From Megaustenia siamemsis (Eukaryota > Mollusca > Gastropoda > Stylommatophora > Ariophantidae): 64,000 bases of DNA. Location: positions 54,349,787 to 54,413,786 of the forward strand of contig JAVIAB010000073.1 of NCBI GenBank assembly GCA_032433765.1, in the 5' to 3' direction. The notes under the pieces were generated by a model that was given only the letters and a program-made list of their open reading frames with translations, was not told the origin of the DNA and did not search any database. The translations under genes and the position numbers were made by a program. Numbering within the stretch: the first letter of the stretch is position 1; each line of letters begins with the position of its first letter. Shown here piece by piece: positions 30,810 through 40,215 of this stretch.

Positions 30810-32032
30810 TCTTCTTCTTCTCTCTACCTTTTTAGCTCCCAGTGGAGCATAGGACTTCAACAAACACTTTCCAAGTCGTTCTGTTTTTTTGCCAATCTTT
30901 TAAGATCATTCCATGTCTTCCCCATCATCTTCATCTCTGCTTCGATCTGTCTTCTCCAAGAATTCCTTGGTCTTCCTCTTTGTCTTTTTTTCCTGGGGAT
31001 TCCAAAAAAAGGGCCTGTTGTGTAATACTCTCAGTTGGCTTCCGTAGTGTGTGTCCTATCCAGCACTTCGTCTTCACTGTATGTCTTTATCCACTGGTAT
31101 TTGACTGGTACATTTCCATAATTCTATGTTAGTGATTTTGTCCTGCCATTTCCATCCTTTTATTCTGCGTAAGCATCCATTAATGAAAGTCTGTATCTTC
31201 GTGATTGTCAATTTAGTTGTTCTCCATGTTCACAGCCATATAATAGGACTGCCTTAACATTTGAGTTGAAAATTTTAATTTTTGTATTTAACTTAATTTC
31301 TTTGGATTTCCATATGTTTCCCAGCGCAACAAAAACTCCTCTTGCTTTTGATATTCTTATTTTGGTATCATTTTCTGTTCCTCCCTCATTATCTATATTA
31401 CTGCCCAGATATATGTAAGATTCTACGTCAAGTAGAGGTATTTCTCCTAATTTTATTTGGTTATTGCCAACTGTATAATGTTGGTCTTATCTCTATTAAT
31501 CTTCAGTCCTAGCTGTTGTGATCTCTCATCAAGTATGCTCATGTTATCCTGCATCTGTTGATGACTGTGCGATAGGAGAGCTATATCATCAGCAAAGTCT
31601 AAATCATCAAGTTGTTTGGTCAGTGACCACTGGATCCCATTTATGTTGTTTTTAGCTATTTTCATAAACCAATCTATGGTCAGGAGAAAGAGAAATGGAA
31701 CAGAAGGCATCCCTGCCTTATTTCTGTTCTTATTTCAAATGCTTCTGTAAGCTGCCCATCATGCACCACACTACATTTCGTTCCTTCATACATTGTTTTT
31801 ATAAGGTTAATAAACTTTATGGGGATTCCGTAATGACTCAGCAACTTCCAAAGCATTCTTCTGTCTAAACTATCAAATGCCTTTTCATAATCTATGAATC
31901 CAATATAAAGTGGGGATTTTAGTTCTAAACTTTGTTCAACTTTTGTACGTAGGGTAGTTATTTGATCAGCACATGATCTGTTTTTCCTAAAACCTGCTTG
32001 TTCATCTGTCAAATGTTTCTCTATGGCCTCTT
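30810..32032 (-). pseudogene. LINE-A copy c, 5'-truncated, frame-broken
   Basis: It begins with TDEQAGFRKNRSCADQITTL, FIDYEKAFDSLDRRMLWKLL, VVHDGQLTEAFEIRTEIRQG, then LDDLDFADDIALLSHSHQQM intact in another frame, and ends in the AGAAGAAG tail. It is truncated only a few bases from the point at which copy a is truncated. Several one-base indels separate the frames. Confidence 0.88.
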
Positions 32033-32041
32033 AATTAAATT
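32033..32041. repeat. Target-site duplication of LINE-A copy c (right)
   Basis: Same 9 bp as 30801-30809. Confidence 0.65.
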
Positions 32042-32109
32042 ACATTTGGTTACAGAATAATGCTGAGATCTACATGTCCATTTACTAGAGCAATGAGAAC
32101 GTTCTGAAA

Positions 32110-32385
32110 GGGATCAAAACAAAATGAAAGTTTATTATCAATGATAAGAGGAAGCACTTATCACGTTTTGAACAAGTAATGAGTAGGAAACATCCACAAT
32201 ACATTGTGACAGCTGAAACAAATCGAAGGAAGAAAAGTTGGAGGAAACAGAGAGACGATATACCGAATAATGTAGGAATGGTTAATTTTGTTAGGAAGTC
32301 AACAGCAGAAATGATATACTCTAGAAGTGGAAAGTTATGGAGAGACTTACATTTACGCTAGCGCCTACGGTACTTGATGATGCTA
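32110..32385 (+). pseudogene. LINE-B type remnant
   Basis: It reads MSRKHPQYIVTAETNRRKKS, RKSTAEMIYSRSGKLWRDLH in the order of the LINE-B tail (QxxYIVT..., RKSTAEMI, LWRD). Strongly diverged. Confidence 0.6.
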
Positions 32386-32518
32386 ACAATCTATATTTTC
32401 ATGTCATCTTCTTTTCTCTTTAGATCTGTTTTTGTATGTTACATGTTGATAAATGTTGTTATAATCTTACATGCTGATAAAATTCGTTTGCTGTGATACC
32501 GAGGCCTTCCATAACCAA

Positions 32519-32542
32519 TAATAATAATAATAATAATAATGC
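32519..32542. repeat. (AAT)n microsatellite
   Basis: About eight AAT units within 70 bp of the donor side of the 32.6-kb exon. Confidence 0.9.
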
Positions 32543-32587
32543 TGATAAAATGTTGCAAAGTATATTTGTCATAGGATTCGCCTTTAC

Positions 32588-32672
32588 CACAATCTCCATC
32601 GTTGTAGCAATCTCCTGTAAAAATACATTTTGGCATGTCAGATGTAAGGCAGGTCTTCCCTTCGCGGCATTT
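32588..32672 (-). CDS. Gene 1 follistatin-like Cys-rich exon
   Basis: Acceptor TTCGTTCAG before 32672, donor GTAAAGGC from 32587. It is 85 nt: 28 codons in phase 0, then 1 nt. It reads KCREGKTCLTSDMPKC and GDCYNDGDC. Together with the LCENK that ends the previous exon it gives a C-x3/4-C-x2-G-x-x-C pattern resembling follistatin N-terminal (FOLN-like) modules. Phase fits both neighbours. Without splicing the frame runs on into a poly-Ile (AAT)n read-through, which supports the donor call. Confidence 0.7.
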
Positions 32673-34015
32673 CTGAACGAACATTAAAACAAAGTTCATT
32701 ATAATGACGAACATTCTCATACATTTTAATTAGTAACATCATGGACTATAAACGTAGTTATCATCATCTTGTGATATCTCTGCTGGGAATGTTTACAACC
32801 CTGGAGCATCCATTTTCACTGTTTCTTGTCTTGACTGATGACGCGGTGATATGTTTTTCTACCCATCTCTTGACGTTATCATTTCCCTTTGTCAGGCAAG
32901 GCAACAGACAGCAACAAAGCTAGAGGCTGTCACAGACTCACATCTGATGACTTGCGTGAGGATCGATGAACCAGAACCATCCAGACCCTACTTCATGTCT
33001 CCGCGGTGCCTCTAGAATCAGACTAATCAGTCTAGTCTGGCCAAGTGAATATTGATCAAAGAGGTAAGGCAACACACTACCCAAAAATGTCGCGCTGAAG
33101 CCGGATGTGTTGGGTCGAAATGCGCAAGTATCACAATTCTACTACAAACATCACTACAACAAACCTCAACGAACGCATCCACCCCCACTTAAACACTTCA
33201 TAAGGACGAACGGCGAGGGAGTCAATCATTTCCTTCAGCAGTCATCTGGTGAACGCCAGAAAGAAGAGAATTAGATTCCACTTTGGTCTTTGTTCCAATC
33301 AACACCGCGAGCTTTGTATGTTCACTTACAAGATGACAGACAGTAAGTTATTGTGTCTCTTTATATATCACAATTCTTTAACTAAAGTAGTAAATGTGCT
33401 TTAAACCGTAACGTTTTACAAGTGTATCAGACGTGCATGCAACAATGGCTCTAAAAGTTGTAGTAGTAAACACTGATAATTATAATCAATTTTATTATAG
33501 GATTAGTTACAATGTTAAAACTGTATATACATTTACTGACAATAGGGTTTTTAAAAATATTATGACCTGGGGTTTTTTGTTGTTGTTTTTTTGTTTTGTT
33601 TGTTTGTAGATTGTACCTAAAATCAATTGAAACACTTAATCTCATAAAGCAAGAAAACCGAGATATGCCAAGCTTAGAAAGATCTGGCGAGCTTACATTT
33701 ATCATGAGAGTGATCAAGAAAGCGACTCACATTTGCTAATGAATTATATACTCTCTTTTCCAAAGTCGCTCATTCAAAGTTGAAATTTTCAACTACTCCA
33801 ACAATTTGAAGTTAAAAATGGCTCGCTCTTAATTTGTCTGCTTTCACATAGCTCTACGTGCAAGGATCAGTGATTTTGATAGTGAGAAATTTAGAAGGTA
33901 CAATTCTATTGCAGATTCGGCATATCGAGATCAAAGGGGGATGTATTTTGTCTTTGGGGTCGGTGTACTTTTGTAAAAGGCATGTCCCTGCATCCAGTGA
34001 TTGTTGAGCACTGGG
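32673..34015. other. Intron of gene 1, nothing firm
   Basis: It contains a T/G-rich run at about 33570-33605. I recognise no repeat family or exon. Confidence 0.35.
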
Positions 34016-34278
34016 CACAGTAATGTAAAGTGCCCCGTCACGCCAAGTGGCGTATAGGGAATATGGTGTTAGTGACCCTACTTTGTAAGACATTTGGCAC
34101 ATGCTTTTTGAGTTAATGTGGTCGGTATTACGCCCGTGCCGCTTTACTTTCCCAGAAAAAAATCCGGTACTAATTTAAGGCTGGGTGAACCCGGAAGCCG
34201 TCGATAAGGATCGAACCGGACTTCTCGCCCTTTGTAGTCCAGTTCATGACCACTGAGCTATCGACTGGACACAGTAAT
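34016..34278 (-). mobile_element. SINE-A copy with 9-bp target-site duplication
   Basis: CACAGTAAT at 34016-34024 and 34270-34278 encloses a SINE-A of about 245 bp. The 5' head is slightly truncated (starts TCGATAGCTCAGTGG in the minus sense). The B-box region GGTTCGATCC is intact. Confidence 0.85.
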
Positions 34279-34975
34279 TTATTATTATTATGCCTATTAA
34301 TAATTACAATATTATTATACAACTGTTGTTGGGTCTTAAAACACGAACTCTACAACTCTAATTAAAAATTATTTATAAAAAATGGTTCTCTAGGTTGAAA
34401 AAATCATAAATAGGTCACTGGAAAATAATAGAAAATGCTGCGATTACAAATAATTAAATGATCTCATTTGTGGAGTCTGCTGTAGACGTTATGGCTGAAG
34501 TCAAAAGGCCACAAAGGAGATGTCGAATAGAAAGAAAATAAATTTAACTAATAGCATGATTATTAATGACAGCAGGGAATTTTGTGTTGAATTATTTTTC
34601 TCTTCTTCCTCGTCTTCTTCTTCGTCATCTTCATCATCATCATATGGTCATGGAAGTCATTGGAGTAACACTGACAAACACAGTCAACCTTCCCCGTTTA
34701 AGTCTTAGATGATACCAATTATTTTTAATCTCCTTCTATACACCTTGTTTTTGGTAAATGTATATCCAACATGAAAGAGTTTATTTTTATGAAACGTGTC
34801 AATAAAAAGTGTCAAAATCTCTGGGTGTTGAAGTCTAGAGGTTTATCTTTTTTCAGTTGAAATGAAAATTGCAGGTTTTAATGACTCCTTTATGATTATA
34901 TTCACTACATGACAGCCGGTGGAAATGATAAATGTTGCTACAAGTCCCAAGTGTAAACGATTACTGTCACTATAC
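34279..34975. other. Intron of gene 1, nothing firm
   Basis: It holds a TCTTCTTCxTC-rich low-complexity patch at about 34600-34642. No gene is seen. Confidence 0.4.
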
Positions 34976-35151
34976 CTTATTTTCACATAAATTAGTTGTA
35001 ATATTCACTGGGTAGAAACAAAACTTCTTGCACCCCCATTGACAGCATTTTTCACTGTCTCTGCAGTCTCCATCATGTAAACAAGTATCAGCACAGAAAA
35101 TGTCATCGCTGTTTCCAGCCGATGGGCATTGTCCAGGTTTGATAATTGTGG
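34976..35151 (-). CDS. Gene 1 WAP domain exon (complete eight cysteines)
   Basis: Acceptor TTCTTTAACAG before 35151. It is 176 nt: 2 nt plus 58 codons, phase 1 to 0. It reads KPGQCPSAGNSDDIFC, ADTCLHDGDC, SEKCCQWGCKKFC. This is a full WAP four-disulfide core: KPGxCP, C-x3-C-x5-C-x5-CC-x3-C-x3-C. Such domains inhibit serine proteases or occur in shell matrix proteins. The donor would be GTATAG, a weak site; if it is ignored, the frame stops two codons later at TAG (34972-34970), so an alternative short form ending here is possible. The phase-0 junction to the next exon favours splicing. Confidence 0.88.
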
Positions 35152-35284
35152 CTGTTAAAGAACAAAATTATAATTGGTCGTAGATTAAAAAAAAATATCT
35201 GTGTAAATATATGTGTAAATATATTTGTGTAAATAATATTAATCAAATAATAATAATAAATGCAATTATGTAACAAAAATTGAA

Positions 35285-35650
35285 ATGTATTCATCGTCAT
35301 GTCCCATACCAGTTGGCATAGGCGATCACAATTCCATAATTCTCTGTCTTCAGTGCATTGTATCAATTCTGCTGTTGATTGTTTACCGTGCCACGACACT
35401 CAACTACATCGTATCTTTTCTCTTTGTCGTCCGCCGTATCTCCTTCTTTGTATTATGCTAATTATAGTTAAGTATTTCCACTTTCCACTTCTCATGATAT
35501 GTCCGAAAAAATGTCGATGCTTCTTTCTGAATTGTTTAGGTGCTCTCTTTTTCTATTGGCTTTATTGAGAATTTCGTCTTTGATCTTTTTTGGCTGTCCA
35601 TGGAACTCTGAACGTTATTCTGAGCAACCCCAACTATGACCCTCAAATCG
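35285..35650 (-). pseudogene. LINE-B type remnant
   Basis: From 35650 downward the remains of RxxLxVPWTAK, the KRHFFGHIMRS equivalent, RRRTTKRKDTM, then SWHGKQSTAELIQCTEDREL are seen. It is closest to the copy at 12.2-12.6 kb (same SWHGKQSTAELI). Confidence 0.7.
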
Positions 35651-36879
35651 TCATTTCATTTGTTTGTCAACTGTAAGTGTTTTAAAGCAAGAAAATTACA
35701 GAAGCATTACTAAAAAAAAAAACTAATTGGAGTTATTATGATGTGTACAGTAAATAGGATATAATCATATACGTGTGTTTTTTGTAAACAATACAAACTG
35801 CAGCCATTTTTGGTAAAACTAATAAAAGTCATGAAAGAGATGCAGAACTGCACAATACCCTATGATAGATACAATCAATATCAACAAAATGTTTATTATG
35901 TTTTTATATATTTTTACAAAAAGGCCGCCGATAAACATGGATTTTCTACTACAACAATTGACACAAATCACAACATTATCAACAGTATGCTACAGCTATT
36001 ATAAATTAGAAACTCCTTAATTATCTGTGTAACATAGTACTTTTTAAGATTCAACCTTGAACCTGATCAATTTTTATAATTTCTTCGCATTTTGTTGGTT
36101 TGTTCGTACCCACTCTGCTATTATTATGCCGTCTTGTTCTTTCTTTAACACATTCGTTAAGTGACTTCTTATCCTCTCGACCCTGACAATCGACAAAAGC
36201 TTGAGGTATATAATATACCAACACATAATTATTTATTTAATATGTACAGTTCAATGATCACAAATTACATTAACACATTTCTGATTTATTCCAACTATAC
36301 TTTCTTTCTAGCCTACCGTCAATATCGATATTACTTGGCAGTTTGGGTTACCTCTGAATCATACACTCCTAGAATCATTTAACACATCACAGGTTATGCT
36401 TTTTTATATCTATCCACAATTCCTGTGTTGGCTCACTAGATCAGTTAATCTATTCACTTGGGTCTAAAATTGATCATGTTCGAACGTCTTGTCTAGCTGA
36501 ACTAACTGCCAGTCATACTAATAGCTCTGCCCTAGTTTCCTGGTGATCCTTCCTCACTAATGTTCTCACTGTGACTAAGTACTGCTCTCTGTGTGTGAGT
36601 CATCTTTCTATCCGCGTGTGTGAGAGTGAGTGAGTCTCTCGGCGTATCTGCCTTGGATTATCTCTGTCGGCATATCTCTGTCGGCATATCTCTGCATCTC
36701 TGCGTCTCTGCGTTTCTGCGTCACTTTCTCGACGTATCTTTCGTCTCTGCCCGCCTTTTAGTAAGATTTCATATTTATATTGTCGCCACTTTCAATTTCT
36801 GTTAATGCCTATTCTCCCCACAATAATTATTTCTTTACTTTGTGTCTATCTACCTAAGATATCTGATGCCACTTTCGCA
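35651..36879. other. Intron of gene 1, nothing firm
   Basis: AT-rich. A short imperfect repeat of ATCTCTGTCGGCAT and related words lies at about 36650-36730. Confidence 0.4.
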
Positions 36880-37435
36880 TTGACTACAAGTTTTTTGACC
36901 ATATAAATTATGGCTATCACTAAAGCATCAGCATGGCTTGAAACACAGACATATGCACGTGTTTCCTCAGTGTATCAATGAGTATGCTCAGGAAGACCAC
37001 ACCTGGCTGGGCTCGACGGCAGTGGTTGAAGCCACGAAAGAGGTCTTTTCTAACAAAGATCTGTCTTATTTTCATGAAAGAGCATATGGGTGTAAGAGGT
37101 AATGACAGATTTGCTGTAAATCTTGCCAGTTTGGCAGACGTGAGTACGAAAAGGTAACGGACCACGCTGACTTTCTAAGTGCAATCAGGGACGCTGGACG
37201 AATAAAATAACTAAAACATTACCCATGAATCAGCAACCGTGACTGCAGACTGCGCGAATATTATCTCAAGGTGAGAGATACCAGACATGAACGTTACATA
37301 GGAATAAAAAAAGACTTATCAACGAGCACAACACCCATGTCGTTAGTCGCTACACGTTGAGGGATATACTTCAGAAGAGATCTAAGCTCTTTTGGACTTG
37401 TGCAATGTGCAATGAGAATGACTCGTCGACTAAAC
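36880..37435 (+). pseudogene. LINE-C remnant: RNase H end and C-terminus
   Basis: It contains HMGVRGNDRFAVNLASLADV, matching the GHxGVxGNExADxLA end of RNase H, then DHADFLSAIRDAGR, and after a frame change the RRLINEHNTHVVSRYTLRDI end. It closes with GACTAAACTAAACTAAAC, which grows into the pentamer repeat next to it. Confidence 0.72.
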
Positions 37436-37480
37436 TAAACTAAACTAAACTAAACTAAACTAAACTAAACTAAACTAATA
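37430..37480. repeat. (TAAAC)n microsatellite
   Basis: About nine copies of TAAAC extending the natural 3' end of a LINE-C copy. Confidence 0.9.
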
Positions 37481-37583
37481 CTTTTGAACTTTTAAAATCA
37501 GGGAAGCCACGATATTATAAAAACTAAACATTTAGTTTATAGAAAGAAGCTTGTTATCATAAAAAGAGTATTGACCTACTTAC

Positions 37584-37763
37584 TTGGGTTAGATCTACAG
37601 CATGTTGAGTACGTGTCCATGAGTTCTATGTTACAGATGCTCGTATCTGGACACGGTATTGTCTTACCACCGCAGTAAGTATCATCCCATGCACCATCGC
37701 GCATAATTAGAATAGGTTGTCCAATCTGGCATACCCCAGTATGACTCCATCGTGGGGGCTTTT
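37584..37763 (-). CDS. Gene 1 lustrin-type Cys-rich exon
   Basis: Acceptor CCTGTCACAG before 37763, donor GTAAGTAG from 37583. It is 180 nt: 2 nt, 59 codons, 1 nt (phase 1 to 1). It reads GVCQIGQPILIMRDG, TYCGGKTIPCPDTSIC and YSTCCRSNP. The C-x2-GxP, C-x6-CP-x4-C and final CC pattern fits the lustrin cysteine-rich repeat found in molluscan shell and secreted proteins. The next exon downstream is a WAP domain, a pairing known in nacre proteins. Confidence 0.78.
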
Positions 37764-37918
37764 CTGTGACAGGGGAAAATAGATAGCCCACAAGTAAAGC
37801 CAAATCAATATTTCTTATCAGCTTGCGAAATTAAATTATATAGTGGTATATAAACTGAGATACTGAATATTTGGTGAATAAAGTGCAGATCGGCATAACA
37901 AATACACTTTTTAAAAAT

Positions 37919-37920
<2 letters not shown>

Positions 37921-37954
<34 letters not shown>
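37921..37954. repeat. (AG)n microsatellite
   Basis: A pure AG run of about 34 bp followed by GGGAGAGAAG-type purine-rich sequence. Confidence 0.95.
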
Positions 37955-37956
<2 letters not shown>

Positions 37957-38006
37957 AAGAGGGAGAGAAGTGAAGGAAGGGAGAAAGAGTGGTGTGTGTA
38001 TTGCAG

Positions 38007-38120
38007 ATTTACAGTAGCAAGATTTCTTATTGCAAGATTCACAGTAGCAAGATTTCTTATTGCAAGATTTACAGTAGCAAGATTTCTTATTACAAGATTT
38101 ACAGTAGCAAGATTTCTTAT
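38007..38120. repeat. 30-bp minisatellite, about four units
   Basis: Units ACAGTAGCAAGATTTCTTAT plus TGCAAGATTT with one or two changes. Confidence 0.9.
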
Positions 38121-38184
38121 GATTTGTGAATCATAGACGGTTATCTATTACCACAGTGAAGAAACACAAAACGCATGATACTCT

Positions 38185-38490
38185 CATATAATTGAGTAAT
38201 TGAGTTATTTGCGAGTCACCAAATTGCGCCCTGAGTATGTCCATAGGTGGTCAGATTCCCCTCCTCAGCAAGTCCTGCAGTGTCCAGCGACTGACGATTT
38301 CAGTTCCGTGTTTGTTGATAAGTCTTTTATAACCTACTAAGTTTCTCGTTCCTGATTGTGCCCATCTTAATCCTGTAGCTTTCATCGAAGGAGTGACGTG
38401 GACTCATGGTTGTCGAATTTCTTTGCCTTCCCACATCTCAGAGAGCATGATGATGTCTGCCCGATCCATTGGTTCACCATCTTAACGATG
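38185..38490 (-). pseudogene. LINE-C remnant
   Basis: It aligns with the 19.2-19.5 kb copy: GTTATTTGCGAGTCACC, CCCCTCCTCAGCAAG, TGTTGATAAGTCTT, AAGTTTCTCGTTCCTG and GATCCATTGGTTCACC. Every frame is broken. Confidence 0.7.
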
Positions 38491-38539
38491 TCATGTAATA
38501 TACTCTAATAGGTCTGACGAAAGTCATCATGCAGGAGGG

Positions 38540-38995
38540 AACTGTGAGACTCAGGCAATTACACAGAGAGATATGTGAGGCTCAGGACAGACAGAGCGAT
38601 ATGTGAGGCTCAAGGACAGACAGAGAGATATGTGAGGCTCAAGGACAGACAGAGAGATATGTGAGGCTCAAGGACAGACAGAGCGATATGTAAGAATTAA
38701 GGACAGGCAGAGAGATATGTGAGGCTCAGGACAGACAGAGAGATATGTGAGACACAAGGACAGACAGAGAGATATGTGAGGCTCAGAACAGACAGAGAGA
38801 TATGTGAGGCTCAGGACAGACAGAGAGATATGTGAGGCTCAGGACAGACAGAGCGATATGTGAGGCTCAAGGACAGACAGATATATATGTGAGGCTCAAC
38901 GACAGACTGAGAGATATGTGAGAATTAAGGACAGACAGAGAGATAAGTTAAGCTCAAGGGCAGACAGAGAGATAAGTGAGGACAGATAGAGACAG
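38540..38995. repeat. 28/29-bp minisatellite, about 15 units
   Basis: The unit is AGAGATATGTGAGGCTCAAGG plus ACAGACAG. Units with CAAGG and CAGG alternate, which accounts for the two lengths. Some units carry AGAATTAAGG. Confidence 0.9.
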
Positions 38996-39593
38996 AATTG
39001 GAATGACACCATAAAAAATAACGAGTCACGAATTCCGGCTAATTCATCTATAACAACAAGAGTCATGGTAACTTGCAAGAGCAAAGTCGCATCCTTATAG
39101 CTCATCAATCATGGGACAGGTGAGATGTTACCAAGTTATACTTAGATGTAGCTTATGTTAATTTGGAACAAATGTCAAGGAAATGATTTAAAATTTAAAT
39201 CGAGGTTCTTAAGAATTTTTTTTCCCCATAGCAACATATGGTTGTGAAAATGGAACTAACTACAGACCGTAGAGCGGATATGTTGAATTCCTGACTGCAT
39301 TGAAACTGGTTCCAGGGATCGAATAGAATAGATACTGAAAAGTACTTCAATGCCTTAGAATGCAAGTGTTACAGATACATATTGCCCTTTTCGTCCTGTC
39401 AAGAGGTCTAGTGGAGGCTATGGTTTTTTTTTGGAGTTTTGTTTTTGTCGAAAAGCTTCTCTCGCGGCCAATTCTACCAATGTTTGACAAACGCACACGG
39501 CCACACAATGAACAAGTCAGGCCCACTGATCCAGAGGGTTTTCCATCCTTTTTATGAGTCTTATCTCTTCTAAGTTTTGCCTTAGCACAGTCT
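38996..39593. other. Intron of gene 1, nothing firm
   Basis: Around 39230-39310 there is a weak LINE-like TYGCENGT piece. No gene is supported. Confidence 0.35.
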
Positions 39594-39862
39594 CAAATGA
39601 TGTTCAAAAAAAAGTAAAGTACCCCCGTCACGCCAAGGGGCGTATAGGGAATATGGTGTTAGTGACCATACATTTTACAGACCTTCGGCACATGATTTTT
39701 GGGGTAATGTGGTCGGTATTACGCCTTGCCGTTTTACTTTCCAAGTAAAAATCCGGTACCAACATAAGGCTGGGTGAACCGGAATCCGTCGGTTGGGATC
39801 GAACCCTACCTCTTGTCCTTTGTAGTCCAGTTCACCAACCATTGAGCTTTCCAAATGATGTT
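39594..39862 (-). mobile_element. SINE-A copy with 11-bp target-site duplication
   Basis: CAAATGATGTT at 39594-39604 and 39852-39862 flanks a SINE-A whose 5' head is cut just before the A-box (minus sense GGAAAGCTCAATGGTTGG). Confidence 0.88.
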
Positions 39863-39889
39863 ATACTATTTCTTATACATAATCTCCAT

Positions 39890-40215
39890 GATGTGCGTCA
39901 CTTGCCTGATGTTCCCAGTCATTTTCACAGATGGAGAAATCATTCAGTGATGATTTACAGATATCTCTATATCGTAGTTTAGGTCTGCCGATTTGTCTTT
40001 TCTGTGTATTAGTTCGCCATTTAGTGTTTGCTTGGGGATGCTGGACGTGCCATGATTGTTGGGGGTCTTAGCACATTGCAAGACAGTTAAGTTGGTTATT
40101 TTGTTCTGCCATTTTATGTGCATTATTCTGAGGAGACATCGCATGTGGAAGACAATACTCTTTTTTCGTGATTTGAGTATGTTGTCCAGGTTTCAGTTCC
40201 ATATAATAGTGTGCT
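39890..40215 (-). pseudogene. LINE-E remnant: C-terminal ORF2
   Basis: Minus sense: LLYGTETWTTYSN, then MRCLLRIMHIKWQNKITNLT, TVLQCAKTPNNHGTSS, and a shortened GELIHRKDKS... LNYDIEIS. This is the common LLYGSExW / MRCLRRIL.I.WQDK.TN.EVL pattern of RTE-type LINEs, with an internal deletion where the RLRWLGHV part should be. LINE-A copy d sits immediately 5' of it in genome order. Confidence 0.75.
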
